NCBI GenBank assembly: GCA_002428445.1
Contig: DIWJ01000016.1
Coordinates: forward strand, 41,677 to 96,125
DNA: 54,449 nucleotides
Reading direction: 5' to 3'
Source of the DNA: Syntrophaceae bacterium UBA6109
Lineage (GTDB): Bacteria > Desulfobacterota > Syntrophia > Syntrophales > UBA6109
The notes beneath the pieces are model-generated. The model was not told the origin of the DNA. It did not search any database and saw nothing but the letters and a program-made list of their open reading frames with translations. The position numbers and the translations under genes were made by a program. This document shows positions 16,821 through 26,111 of the stretch, in pieces. Every line of letters begins with the position of its first letter. The stretch's first letter is position 1.

Positions 16821-18215
16821 ATGAGCCATGCTTTAACCACCTTCTTCGAACCGAGACAGATCGCCGTCATCGGCGCATCGGCCTCGGAAGGAAAATCCGG
16901 TTACGTCGTTGTAGCCAACATCCTGGCCAACGGTTACGAAGGAAAAATTTATCCCGTCAATCCGCGCGGCGGCGAGATTCTTGGGCTTCCCGTGACGCGC
17001 TCCATCTCCGAACTTCCGGAAGGGATCGATGTCGCCGTCATCATCCTTCCGGCCGAACAGACCGTCCAGGCCTTGCGGGAATGCGCATCCAGGGGAATCC
17101 GCAACGCCGTCCTGCTGGCGGGGGGATTCGCCGAGGTGGACGAAGGCCGCGCGAAGCTCCAGGAGGAACTCGTCGAGGTCCTCCGGACGACGGGGATCCG
17201 GACCCTGGGGCCCAACACCTCGGGACACACCTCAACGCCCTTCAAGTTCACATCGTCCCTGTTTCCGCTCGGCAAAATCCGGCGGGGCAAGGTTTCGTTC
17301 ATCGCCCAGACCGGAAACTTCGCGACCCACACCATGAAATACATCCTCACGGGCGAACATTTCGGACCGGCCCGCGTGATCGGCCTCGGCAACAAGATCG
17401 ACGTGGAGGAGAGCGAGGCGCTGGAATACCTGGGACAGGACCCGGAAACCAAGGCAATCGTGATTTACGTCGAGAGCCTCAAGAAGCCGCGGCGCTTCCT
17501 CGAAGTGGCCCGGGAGGTCACGCGCATCAAGCCCGTCGTGATGCTCAAGGGCGGCGCGACAGAGGCGGGACGCAAGGCGGCCGACGCCCACACCGCCGCC
17601 ATGGGATCGGAAGACCGCATCGTCGACGGGATGCTCCGCCAGGCCGGCGTCGTGCGCATCCACGAGTATACGCACCTCGTGCTGGCGGCCAAGGCCTTGT
17701 CCATGCTCCCGCCGCTTCGGGGAAACCGCGTCAGCTTCCTGGCCCCCTCGGGCGCCATGCTCACGGTCCTTTCGGACTATTGCACGGGTCACGGCCTCGC
17801 CGTTCCGGACCTGCAGCCGGAGACTGTCCAGCGCCTCCAGAAGATCAGCCCCGCCCTGATCCGCATGCGCAATCCCGTGGACATCTGGCCGTCCTGCGGC
17901 GTTCACGGCGTGGAATTCGGTTACCGGGAAGGCATGGAGGCCGTCCTTCGGGATCCCAACATCGACGCCGTCGTGCCGATTATCATGCTGACGCGGGATA
18001 TCGGCGTACCCTCGCCGGACTTCATTTACGATCTTTCCCGGAAGTATCCGGAGAAGCCCATCCTCGTCGCCTTCAGCGCCGCCAAGGAATGCATGGATCT
18101 CTACAAGGACTCGCTTGAACCGCGGGGCGTGCCGACCTACCCGGACATCGAGCAGCCGTTCGAAACGCTTTCGATCCTCGCGCGCTGCCAGGCCGCACTG
18201 AATCGACCGAGGTAG
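16821..18215 (+). CDS. ADP-forming acyl-CoA synthetase, alpha subunit
   Basis: CoA-binding and ligase subunit partnering the ATP-grasp protein just upstream. The 464-residue protein opens with the CoA-binding Rossmann domain (RQIAVIGASASEGKSGY), followed by VYP-type INP motif IYPVNPRGGEILG, and a ligase domain with AQTGNFATHTMKY and the catalytic histidine His257 in ADAHTAAMGSED. The ATG at 16821 has TAGGAGATG about 8 bases upstream; an open frame reaches back to 16686 but crosses the repeat. A strong terminator at 18260 closes the operon. Confidence 0.9.
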   Translation: MSHALTTFFEPRQIAVIGASASEGKSGYVVVANILANGYEGKIYPVNPRGGEILGLPVTRSISELPEGIDVAVIILPAEQTVQALRECASRGIRNAVLLAGGFAEVDEGRAKLQEELVEVLRTTGIRTLGPNTSGHTSTPFKFTSSLFPLGKIRRGKVSFIAQTGNFATHTMKYILTGEHFGPARVIGLGNKIDVEESEALEYLGQDPETKAIVIYVESLKKPRRFLEVAREVTRIKPVVMLKGGATEAGRKAADAHTAAMGSEDRIVDGMLRQAGVVRIHEYTHLVLAAKALSMLPPLRGNRVSFLAPSGAMLTVLSDYCTGHGLAVPDLQPETVQRLQKISPALIRMRNPVDIWPSCGVHGVEFGYREGMEAVLRDPNIDAVVPIIMLTRDIGVPSPDFIYDLSRKYPEKPILVAFSAAKECMDLYKDSLEPRGVPTYPDIEQPFETLSILARCQAALNRPR

Positions 18216-18259
18216 ACGGGCGGGGGAATGCGCCCCCTCCCGCTGCCCATATGAACACG

Positions 18260-18289
18260 AGGCCTCCGCACCGCGCGGAGGCCTTTTTC
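18260..18289 (+). terminator. Intrinsic terminator after the acyl-CoA operon
   Basis: Perfect 10-bp stem AGGCCTCCGC (18260-18269) with GCGGAGGCCT (18275-18284), a 5-base loop and a following run of five T. It closes the GntR-hydratase-dehydrogenase-synthetase run. Confidence 0.85.
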
Positions 18290-18420
18290 GTCTTGCCCGA
18301 TCGGATCGGATCGATATAATCTTTCTTCGGGATGCAGGAGAATGTTCTGCCCGGGAGCGGGCGTTTTCCATGGCAATCGAGTTTTTTCTCCCGGGATCGG
18401 CTTCACCGGCAGGGAATCTC

Positions 18421-19419
18421 ATGAGAAGAAAAATGGCGTTGACCGCTCTTGCGATTCTTCTTGTCCTGCTCGTTTATATCCTCTACGAACTCGCCAGGGT
18501 CCGGTGGTTCCCGGCGTTCCCCGTCCCCGCCAGCCCGGCGGAGATATCCTCCGTTCATGCCCGGAACCTGTACGACCACGTCGAGCGGCTGAGCGTCGGG
18601 ATCGGTTCGCGCAGCGTTCTCGAATACGAAAAAATCGAAGAGACGAAACGCTACATCCTGAGCGTGCTGGCGCGATATGGCTACCGGCCCGATATCCAGG
18701 GCTTCCCCTACGAGGGAAGGATGTACGGCAACGTCGTCGCGACGATTGAAGGCAAGGGGAAGTCCGCGGAAACAGTGGTCGTCGGCGCCCACTACGATAC
18801 CGTGACGGGCACCCCGGGAGCCGATGACAACGCAAGCGGCGTTGCGGTCCTGCTGGAATTGAGCCGCCTCCTGCGCGACAGCCGTCCGGACCGGACGCTC
18901 AGGCTGGTCTTCTTCTGCCTTGAGGAACCGCCCGTCTTCCGAACGCCGTCGATGGGAAGCTTCGTCTATGCCGAGCGGGCGAAGGCGGCCGGGGAACAGG
19001 TCTCCGCCATGATCTCGCTGGAAATGCTTGGTTACTATGGAACGGCCGCGGGAGGCCAGGCCTTTCCCCTGCCTTTCATGAACTTCTTTTTCCCCACGAC
19101 CCCCGATTTTGTCGCCGTCGTGGGGAATCTCTCCTCCCGGCGTCTCGTCCGGGATATCGCCGCTTCGATTCGGGAGACCGGGATGGCGGTCGAGACGCTG
19201 AGCACAGTCAGCTTCGTGCCCGGTGTGGACTTCTCCGACCACCGTTCCTTCTGGAAGATGGGCTACCCGGCTGCCATGCTCACAGACACCGCCTTTTACC
19301 GCAATCCCCACTACCACGGTTCTTCGGATACGATCGATTCTCTTGATTTCGGAAGGATGGCGCTTCTTCTGGAGGGCCTGGAGCGTACCATCCGGAACTT
19401 GTGCCGCGTGAAGGGATAA
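18421..19419 (+). CDS. Membrane-anchored M28-family peptidase
   Basis: Zinc aminopeptidase-like protein of peptidase family M28, probably facing the periplasm. An N-terminal membrane anchor (about residues 5-24, LTALAILLVLLVYILYEL) precedes the catalytic domain. Metal ligands are visible in order: His124 in GAHYDTV, Asp136 in GADDNASG, the catalytic Glu in FFCLEEP, the DH pair in VDFSDHRSF, and a late His in NPHYHGSSDT. The ATG at 18421 has GGCAGGGA upstream; an earlier ATG at 18370 would add 17 residues. It is not in an obvious operon, and the substrate is unknown. The 332-residue length fits the family. Confidence 0.85.
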   Translation: MRRKMALTALAILLVLLVYILYELARVRWFPAFPVPASPAEISSVHARNLYDHVERLSVGIGSRSVLEYEKIEETKRYILSVLARYGYRPDIQGFPYEGRMYGNVVATIEGKGKSAETVVVGAHYDTVTGTPGADDNASGVAVLLELSRLLRDSRPDRTLRLVFFCLEEPPVFRTPSMGSFVYAERAKAAGEQVSAMISLEMLGYYGTAAGGQAFPLPFMNFFFPTTPDFVAVVGNLSSRRLVRDIAASIRETGMAVETLSTVSFVPGVDFSDHRSFWKMGYPAAMLTDTAFYRNPHYHGSSDTIDSLDFGRMALLLEGLERTIRNLCRVKG

Positions 19420-19444
19420 GCATCCATCCACCGGAGGAGGTGGA

Positions 19445-20167
19445 TCACGCCCCGTACCGCCCCTGATGTTTTTCAACCTGGCGCTGCAACAGGTCTCTGT
19501 CGATTCGTCGTCCATGGCCGGGGAGAAAGACGCTGCAGCCGGTATCGAGCAGACGCCGCCAGTTTCGGATCATCAGCGCCGGATCGTCGGCGAAGGGCGG
19601 CATCACCGAATCCCTGAACATTCCGAACAGCGTGTCGCCGACGAGGGCGATTTCGTTTTCGACAATCAGGCTCAAAGATCCCGCCGAATGGCCGGGCGTG
19701 TGAAGGATGGCGGCGGGAAAACCGAAATCGTGCAGGTCCAGGTCCTCGCCGACGAGGATGTCGCCCGCCGCCGGTTGATACCGGAAGCGCCGCTGCAGCC
19801 GCGCCCCGAACGCCGCGATCAGCCATCGCGTGAAGAACAGCGTCCCCCGCGGCAAGGGACTGTCCCCGCGGCCGAGGAAATCCGCCTCGCTCCTGTGCAC
19901 GATGATCTTCGTTCCAAAGATTGTCTGGACCGCTGCGGCGTTTTCGGCGTGATCGAAATGGGTATGGGTCAGCACCAGCGCCGACAGGTTTGTCCCGTCG
20001 ACGCCGGCATCGACGAGCCCTTGCACGAGTTTCTTCTCTGAACCCCTCCGGCCGGTATCGACGAGGAGATGCCTGTCCCCCTTCGAAAGCAGAAAGGCGT
20101 TGCACCTGCCGGACAGGACATGACCGATCCTGCAGCCGCTCTGCAGTTTGAAGGCCGGAGCACCCAT
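19445..20167 (-). CDS. Metallo-beta-lactamase-fold hydrolase
   Basis: Two-metal hydrolase of the MBL superfamily. The 240-residue protein has the signature THTHFDHAEN (His68, His70, Asp72, His73), a later metal histidine in HTPGHSAGSLSL, the bridging Asp in ALVGDTLFG and a terminal His in FLPGHGR. No lactamase- or glyoxalase-specific features are clear, so the substrate is open. It is the second gene of a minus-strand pair, 71 bases after the methyltransferase. A 7-bp inverted repeat (ATCCACC/GGTGGAT, 19426-19445) lies at its end, between it and the convergent M28 gene, but without a T-tract. Confidence 0.85.
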   Translation of the reverse strand: MGAPAFKLQSGCRIGHVLSGRCNAFLLSKGDRHLLVDTGRRGSEKKLVQGLVDAGVDGTNLSALVLTHTHFDHAENAAAVQTIFGTKIIVHRSEADFLGRGDSPLPRGTLFFTRWLIAAFGARLQRRFRYQPAAGDILVGEDLDLHDFGFPAAILHTPGHSAGSLSLIVENEIALVGDTLFGMFRDSVMPPFADDPALMIRNWRRLLDTGCSVFLPGHGRRIDRDLLQRQVEKHQGRYGA

Positions 20168-20238
20168 GCCGCCTCCTTACCTCCTTCTGATTCGCGGGCA
20201 AGAGACCGCCCGGACGGACCCGATCGCCGGGAAGCCGT

Positions 20239-20958
20239 CTATCGGGGAACGGCGCCGCACCGCGCGGGGGGCGCCTCGCGCTTTTCCGCGTAGAAAACGC
20301 CGACGAACCAGTTCTTGTACACACAATCGACGTTCCGGAAACCGGCTGCCTCCAGCCATGAGCACTGGTCGGTCAGCAGGGCCTCCCGGTCGTAAGTCTG
20401 CCGCCGGTCCACGCTGGCCTGGATCTCTTCCTCGGTCCCGCCCTTCTCGCGGACCATCTTCAGCCAGGTCGTCCAGTACAGCGCCTGCATTTCCGGCGTC
20501 GGTCCCCTGACCTGATCGATGTTGATGAAGACGCCGGGCGAGCGCAAGGCCCGGTAGATCCGCTGAAACAGCAGCCGCTTGTCTTCGTCGGAAAGGTGGT
20601 GGATGGAAAGACTCGAGAGGACGAGATCGAAGGTCCCAGCGTAATCGATCCGTCGATAATCATCGAGGATGTAACGGTACTTGCCCCCGGCGGAGGGCTC
20701 GAGGCGCTTTCGTGCGACATCAAGCATCCTGGCTGCGATATCCCAAAGCACGAAGGACCCCTGGGGATACTTGTCCAGCACATGGCGCGAGAACAGTCCC
20801 GTTCCCGCGCCCAGATCCAGGACGTCGATAAGGGCATTCGCAGGAAAGGGGATCAGGTCCCGGGCAACGGCGAAAAGTCCCTCATAGCCCGGAAGGGCCT
20901 TTTTCATCCAGTTGTCGTAGTAATCAACGGATTCATTGAAGGCTTGATCGATGGTCAT
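20239..20958 (-). CDS. Class I SAM-dependent methyltransferase
   Basis: Rossmann-fold methyltransferase of unknown substrate. The 239-residue protein has motif I DVLDLGAGTGLFSRHVL, the acidic strand VLWDIAARMLDVA, and post-I/motif III segments LVLSSLSIHHLSDEDK and FINIDQVRGPTPEM. I placed the start at the ATG at 20956-20958 (MTIDQAF), since the upstream extension of the frame has no methyltransferase character. The expected ribosome site is weak (GGCGGGAT). It is followed by the MBL-fold hydrolase gene in the same direction. Confidence 0.85.
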   Translation of the reverse strand: MTIDQAFNESVDYYDNWMKKALPGYEGLFAVARDLIPFPANALIDVLDLGAGTGLFSRHVLDKYPQGSFVLWDIAARMLDVARKRLEPSAGGKYRYILDDYRRIDYAGTFDLVLSSLSIHHLSDEDKRLLFQRIYRALRSPGVFINIDQVRGPTPEMQALYWTTWLKMVREKGGTEEEIQASVDRRQTYDREALLTDQCSWLEAAGFRNVDCVYKNWFVGVFYAEKREAPPARCGAVPR

Positions 20959-21077
20959 GGCATCCCGCCTTGAAAGCCGCAAGCCCGGGCAGCAGAGGAG
21001 GCGGCTGCCGATTTTGCGGCGCAATTTTTTGCCGGCATCATAACACAAAAAAGGCGCAGCGGGTTCTCCGAGAGAAT

Positions 21078-21106
21078 AAAAAAAGGGGGGCGTGAGAATG
21101 CCCCCC
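21078..21106 (-). terminator. Intrinsic terminator of the formate dehydrogenase operon
   Basis: Read on the minus strand, a perfect 7-bp stem GGGGGGC/GCCCCCC (21100-21106 with 21085-21091) with an 8-base loop is followed by seven T. It sits about 20 bases after the gamma-subunit stop. Confidence 0.85.
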
Positions 21107-21126
21107 TTCTATCAAGCTTCCGAGAA

Positions 21127-21795
21127 CTAGTGCCCGCCGGCGCTCTTCTCTTCGCCGGAGACGACGAGTTTCCCCTCGTGCTCCATCTCCTTCAACCACT
21201 TCGGGTGCTGCTTCATCAGCCAGGCACGAGTCACCCAGCCGCTGAACATCGCCGGCGCCGAGCCCGGCGACCCGATCGTCCCCAGGTACAAATGGACGAA
21301 GAAGAAGGCGAAGATCGTAAGGAACCCCAGCGCGTGCAGCGGATACATCCACCGCACCAGCTCCACCGGAAGTTCCAGCGGAAACCACATCACCAGACCC
21401 GTCACGACCATCACAACCCCGAAAACGGCAACGGCAAGAAAAAACATCTTCTGGCCGGGATTGTACTTCCCCACCTCCGGGACTTTGTCCACGTGCCACA
21501 GGTAGCCGCCCGCGCACATCATCCACTGCAGGTCCTCGGGCATGGAGAAGATCCCCGCCTCGCGCCACCACATCCGGATCGTGAAAAACAGGGCCACGAT
21601 GAAGAAAAGGCCCGCATAGTTGTGGACGTATTTCAGCGACTTCAGGCTGCCCATCAGCGTGCCGATGAAATTGAACGAGTGGAACATCATCCCCAGCCCC
21701 GTGATGCACAGGATCAGGCAGGAAATCGCCAGGCTCCAGTGGACAATCCTCTCAAAGGCGTCCGTAACTTGAATGAGACCCTTTTTCATGGTCAT
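21127..21795 (-). CDS. Formate dehydrogenase, cytochrome b gamma subunit
   Basis: Membrane subunit (FdnI-like, cytochrome b556 type) that passes electrons from the Fe-S subunit to quinone. The 222-residue protein has four predicted membrane helices, for example WSLAISCLILCITGLGMMF, AGLFFIVALFFTIRMW, FFLAVAVFGVVMVVTGLVMW and ALGFLTIFAFFFVHLYLGT. Haem-ligand histidines sit at the helix ends (IVHWS, VHNYAG, PLHALG, FVHLY). Its start overlaps the beta subunit stop by 4 bases. It is the last gene of the operon, just before the terminator. Confidence 0.92.
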   Translation of the reverse strand: MTMKKGLIQVTDAFERIVHWSLAISCLILCITGLGMMFHSFNFIGTLMGSLKSLKYVHNYAGLFFIVALFFTIRMWWREAGIFSMPEDLQWMMCAGGYLWHVDKVPEVGKYNPGQKMFFLAVAVFGVVMVVTGLVMWFPLELPVELVRWMYPLHALGFLTIFAFFFVHLYLGTIGSPGSAPAMFSGWVTRAWLMKQHPKWLKEMEHEGKLVVSGEEKSAGGH

Positions 21796-22592
21796 TTCCC
21801 TCCCTTCCCGGCGTCGCCGCCCTGGACATCATCGTCGGGCGTCTTCGGCCCGTGGGTGATGTAGTGCAGGAACGAACCCGCCAGCACGCCGCCCGCCGCG
21901 ATCAGGCTCAGCGGCTTCAGGAGATCCTTCCAGACGATGACGGAAAGCGGTACACGCGGATTCAGCGGGAGCTTTTCGTACACCTCCGGCTTTTCCTGCA
22001 GGACGTACAGGACATGAGTCCCCTTCACGAACTTGTCCCCGTACACCGATGCGTCGCCTCCCAGTTCCTTCACGCGCGCATAGGCCAGCTTCAGCATGTC
22101 CTCCCGGTCGCCGAACTTCAGCGCGCCCGTCGGACAGGCTTTCACGCACCCCGGGAGCAGATCGCTCTGGATCCTGCTCAGGCACAGATCGCACTTGTAG
22201 ATCTTGTCCGTTGCCGCGTCGTAACGCGGGATGTTGAAAGGACAGGCCGTTACGCACTCCTTGCAGCCGATGCACCGTTCGTTGTCGACGGCGACCGTCC
22301 CCAGATCCGTGTAGTGAAGCGCCCCGCTCGGGCAGACCTTCACGCAGGCCGCATCGGTGCAGTGCATGCAGCCGTCCTTGCGGAAGAGCCATTTCATGCC
22401 CCCCTTGTCGTCACTCACTTCCTGGAAGCGGATCAGCATCCAGGTATTGGGCTGGAGATCGGGGGGATTCTGGTAACTGCCCCGGTTGACCGTCTGCCTG
22501 GCCGGAAGCGAATTCCATTGCTTGCAGGCCAGCTGGCAACCGCGGCAGCCCGTGCACTTGGCGAGGTCGATGAGTTTCGTCTTTTCGGCCAT
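21792..22592 (-). CDS. Formate dehydrogenase, iron-sulfur beta subunit
   Basis: Electron-transfer subunit (FdnH/FdoH-like) with four [4Fe-4S] clusters. Cysteine motifs occur in order as CTGCRGCQLAC, CMHCTDAACVKVCP, CIGCKECVTACP and CDLC with GCVKACP. A C-terminal membrane helix (LIAAGGVLAGSFLHYI) anchors it beside the cytochrome subunit. The 266-residue length fits the proteobacterial N-type enzyme. It starts one base before the end of the alpha gene and overlaps the gamma gene, so the three are translated as a unit. Confidence 0.94.
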   Translation of the reverse strand: MAEKTKLIDLAKCTGCRGCQLACKQWNSLPARQTVNRGSYQNPPDLQPNTWMLIRFQEVSDDKGGMKWLFRKDGCMHCTDAACVKVCPSGALHYTDLGTVAVDNERCIGCKECVTACPFNIPRYDAATDKIYKCDLCLSRIQSDLLPGCVKACPTGALKFGDREDMLKLAYARVKELGGDASVYGDKFVKGTHVLYVLQEKPEVYEKLPLNPRVPLSVIVWKDLLKPLSLIAAGGVLAGSFLHYITHGPKTPDDDVQGGDAGKGGK

Positions 22593-22593
22593 G

Positions 22594-25500
22594 TTATTTC
22601 ACCCCCTTCTTCACGACATTGGCCATGAAGGCCTTGCTCTCCGGGATCATCGTGTTCGCGTCGCCGATGGTCGGCGTCAGGAGGTTAGCGGAGTCGCCGA
22701 AGGTGAAGACTTCCGCCTTCTTGTCGCCCGGATTGTACGGGCGGTTCTCGGTCGTGATCCACCCGAAATGCCAGGGGATGCCGATTTCATGAATCGTGTT
22801 GCCGTCGATGGTGAAGGGCTTGAAGCGCGGCGTCACGATGGCCGTGGCCTCCACCTCGCCCCGGGCCGACTTGACGACGACCAGTTCGCCATTGGCGATG
22901 CCTTTTTCTTTGGCCAGTTCCACGCCGATTTCCACGAACATCCCGGGCTGCATTTCCGCAAGCCACGGGCACCACCGCGTCAGCACACCCGTCTGCCAAT
23001 GCTCGCTGATCCGGTAGGTGCTGCAGATGAACGGGAAGCGCGGGTCGCAGCTCCCGACGCTCGCGTAGGCATCGATATCGGAACCGACGCCGGGCTTGTC
23101 GAAGCGTTTGACCACGGGGTTGTGCTTCTGCGGCGACATGAGATTCTTCTCGACCGGGCACTCGAGAGGCTCGTAGTGCTCGGGGAAAGGCCCGTCGGAA
23201 AGACCGGGACCGTAAAGGCAGCCGCGTCCGTCAGGCTTCATGATGAATGGCGGCCTGCCGGAGCCGGGATCGCCGACACCGTCGGGCACGTCGCCGTTCC
23301 ACCTGCCCGTCCACCAGATCGGGGCGCGCTTCGGGTTCCAGGGTTTTCCCGTCGGGTCGACGGAAGCGCCGTTGTAGATGATCCGGCGGTTGACCGGCCA
23401 GGACCACGACCACTCGGAATACAGGCCCAGCCCCGTGGGGTCCTTCTGGCCCCGCCGGGCGGCCATGTTGCCGGCGGCGGTGTAGCAGCCGCAATAGATC
23501 CAGCACATCGACGAGGTGGAGCCGTCGTCCTGCAGGTAGGCAAAGGACGGGACGAGGTCCCCCTTCTTGAAATCCCGCTTCTGTTTCGTGGCGGGATCGT
23601 CGATCGTCTTATCGACGAGGAAGTAGCCGTTCATCTCCTTGGCCGCCGCATGGGGATCGAAGTGATGGATCCTGCCGTCGGCGCCCTTGAAGCCGTAGTC
23701 CCAGGTCAGCTTCGTGATGGCTTCTTTCAGGGGGCCGCCGTGTTTCTGGTAGAGGTCCTTGATTCTGTACAAAAGCTCCGTCATGATATCCGCGTCGGGA
23801 AGGGCCACACCCGGCGGATTGACGGCCTTGTAGCGCCACTGCATCCAGCGGCCGCTGTTGGTGATGCTCCCCTCCTTTTCGATGGAGGCGGCGCAGGGCA
23901 GCATGAAGACCTCGGTCTTGATCTTCGCGGGGTCCATGCCCGGTCCGCGCCAGAAGGAACCGGTCTCGTTGTCGAAGAGGTTGACGTTGACCATCCAGTC
24001 GAGTTTCGCCAGCGCCTTGCGGACCTTGTTGGAATGGGCGCCGCTGCAGGCGGGGTTCATGCCCCAGGCGAAGAAGCCGGTAAACTTGCCCTTGTACATC
24101 TGATCGAAGAGCATGAGCCAGGAATGGTTGGCCCCGTCCTCGATCTTGGGCATGTAGTCGTAGGCCTCCTCGAGGGTGGCGTTCATCCCATACATCGAAC
24201 GCAGGAAACTGGCCACGTACTTGGGGGTATTCTTCCACCAGTTGAGGCTGTTTGGCTCTTTCGTCGTGGGTGTTCTTTTTTCGTTGAATTCCTTCAGGGT
24301 TTTTATCGACGCCGTGGGAACCCCCAGGTAACCCGGCCAGATGTGAAAGAGAAGCCCCGCGTCCGTGGAGCCCTGGACATTTCCTTCGCCGCGCAGGGCC
24401 TGGACGCCGCCGCCGGCGATGCCGATGTTGCCCAGGAGGAGCTGAATGATGCACATGGTGCGGATGTTCTGTACGCCGACGGTGTGCTGGGTCCAGCCCA
24501 TCGCGTAGAGGACGTTGCCCGCCTTGTCCGGCTTGCCCGTGGAGGCGTAGATCTTGTAGATCTCCAGGAGCTTGTCTTTGGGCGTCCCGGTGATGCGGGT
24601 CACCAGTTCCGGCGTGTAGCGGGAGTAGTGCCTCTTCATCAGCTGGTACACGCAGTGGGGATCCCGCAGGGTGGGGTCCTTCCTGATGACGCCGTTTGCA
24701 TCCGTCTGGTAGCTCCAGGTCGCCTTGTCGTACTTTGCATCGCCGAATCCCGAGAAGACACCCTTGTTGTCCCCCGGAAGCCGCAAGGCCGGATTCACGA
24801 GGAAAGAGGCGTTGGTGTAAGCCTTGACGTAATCGGCGTGGATGAGGTTGTTGTCGAGGATGTACTTGATCATCCCCCCGAGGAACGCGATATCCGTCCC
24901 GGAGCGGAGGGGGGCGTAGACATGGGATTTCGCCGCAGACTGCGTGAAGCGCGGATCGACGCACAGCAGTTTGGCGCCCCGTTCCATGGCCTTGGTAATC
25001 CACTTGAACGAGATGGGGTGGTTGGAGGCAGGGTTGCTGCCCATGATCAGGATCACATCACTATTCTTGAAATCGATATAGTGATTCGTCATTGCGCCGC
25101 GTCCGAACGACTCTGCCAGAGCCGGTACAGTCGGGCTGTGTCAGATCCTGGCCTGGTGTTCGATGTAGACCAGGCCCAACCCCCTCAAGAATTTCTGATA
25201 GACTTGACATTCTTCGTTGTCGAGGGCGGCGCTGCCGACGGAGGCGATCCCCTCCGTGCGGTTGACGGTCTCGCCCTTGCTGTTCCTGGCGCGGAAGCTT
25301 TTGTCCCGGCTCTTCTTTACGTTCTCCGCGATCTTGTCGAGGGCCCAGTCCCAGCTGACCTCTTTCCACTCGGCGGCATTGGGGGCCCGGTAGAGCGGAT
25401 TGCCGAGGCGGTTCTTGTTGACGGACATCTGGTAGATCGAACCGCCTTTGGAGCAAAGCGAACCTCGGCTGATGGGGCTGCCGGGATCGCCCTCCGTGTT

Positions 25501-25698
25501 CACAACCTTGCCGTTGCGTGCGGATACGATGATGCTGCATCCGACGGAGCAGTAGGGGCAGATGGTGGTGGTTTCTTTGGCGTACTTGATTTTCAGCGGC
25601 TGCGCGTAGGCGGAGACGGGTTTGAGGGAAATTCCCAGCCCGCTCGACGCCAGGGCGAAACCGGAGATCTTCAAGAAACCTCTCCTGGTTACCTCCAT
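22594..25698 (-). CDS. Formate dehydrogenase alpha subunit, selenocysteine-containing
   Basis: Catalytic Mo/W-bis-MGD subunit that oxidises formate at the outer face of the membrane. A Tat signal (RRGFLKISGFAL) precedes a [4Fe-4S] site (CPYC...GC...GSLCSKGG). The TGA at 25141-25143 is in frame and encodes Sec186: the flanks VYIEHQARI and HSPTVPALAESFGRGAMTNH match the Sec region of FdnG-type enzymes, where the same place holds Sec. Joined, the gene encodes 1034 residues, normal for the family; gene callers will split it at the TGA. The ATG at 25698 has AAAGGAG eight bases upstream. sel genes are not in the window. Confidence 0.94.
25108..25143 (-). promoter_or_regulatory. SECIS-like hairpin for selenocysteine insertion
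   Basis: Immediately after the UGA, the mRNA can pair CGA/UCG, CUG/CAG and CC/GG to present an apical GGCUCU loop. The loop begins 17 nucleotides after the UGA, very near the 18 in E. coli fdhF, whose SelB-binding loop is also G-U rich. Pairing was judged by eye; the bulged stem needs a folding check. Confidence 0.6.
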
Positions 25699-26111
25699 AA
25701 CGTGCGCTCCTTTCGTGACGAATTTATCTCTTATTCCGAAATGGGGGAATGCCGTCGGCGGCCTCCCCATAGTTCTCGACCGCGCCATCGCGACAAGTCA
25801 GTCGTGGGGGAAGAAGTTCAGGATGATCTGTGGAGGAATGCAAAGTTCGTATCGTATAGCCTCAGCACCCAAACCATGGACTGCATCGATACCGCGGGGC
25901 CGTCTCCGCCCGGGAAAACGGCAATTTCGTATATCCGAGATGAACCAAAGTGTCAAGTTCTTATAATGATTTCTGCATACTATGTCATGGGTGGCATAAT
26001 GAGAGCACCACTGCAAGGGACGCTGTCCTTGAACCTCCCGAAAGAAAATGATTTCCCGCGGTTTTTGCCTCTTGAAGTCATTGCATTGCGGTCACGGAAC
26101 GCACGATCCCT
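25699..26111 (-). other. 413-base leader region upstream of formate dehydrogenase, no gene
   Basis: No credible reading frame is present. The region holds a near-consensus minus-strand promoter (25928-25956), which would give a leader of about 220 bases. It also has a hairpin at 25741-25770, ATGGGG/CCCCAT with an inner GCCG/CGGC, about 28 bases before the start codon. No known riboswitch, including the molybdenum-cofactor class, could be assigned by eye. Confidence 0.55.
25928..25956 (-). promoter_or_regulatory. Candidate sigma-70 promoter for the formate dehydrogenase operon
   Basis: On the minus strand TTGACA (25951-25956) and TATACG (25928-25933) are separated by exactly 17 bases. This is among the best sigma-70 matches in the window and implies transcription starts near 25921. 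Confidence 0.65.

Noticed and set aside
25992..26007. A GG-N10-GC sigma-54-like site on the plus strand
   Set aside because: Only the invariant bases match; no plus-strand gene follows, so the site would face the wrong way for formate dehydrogenase.
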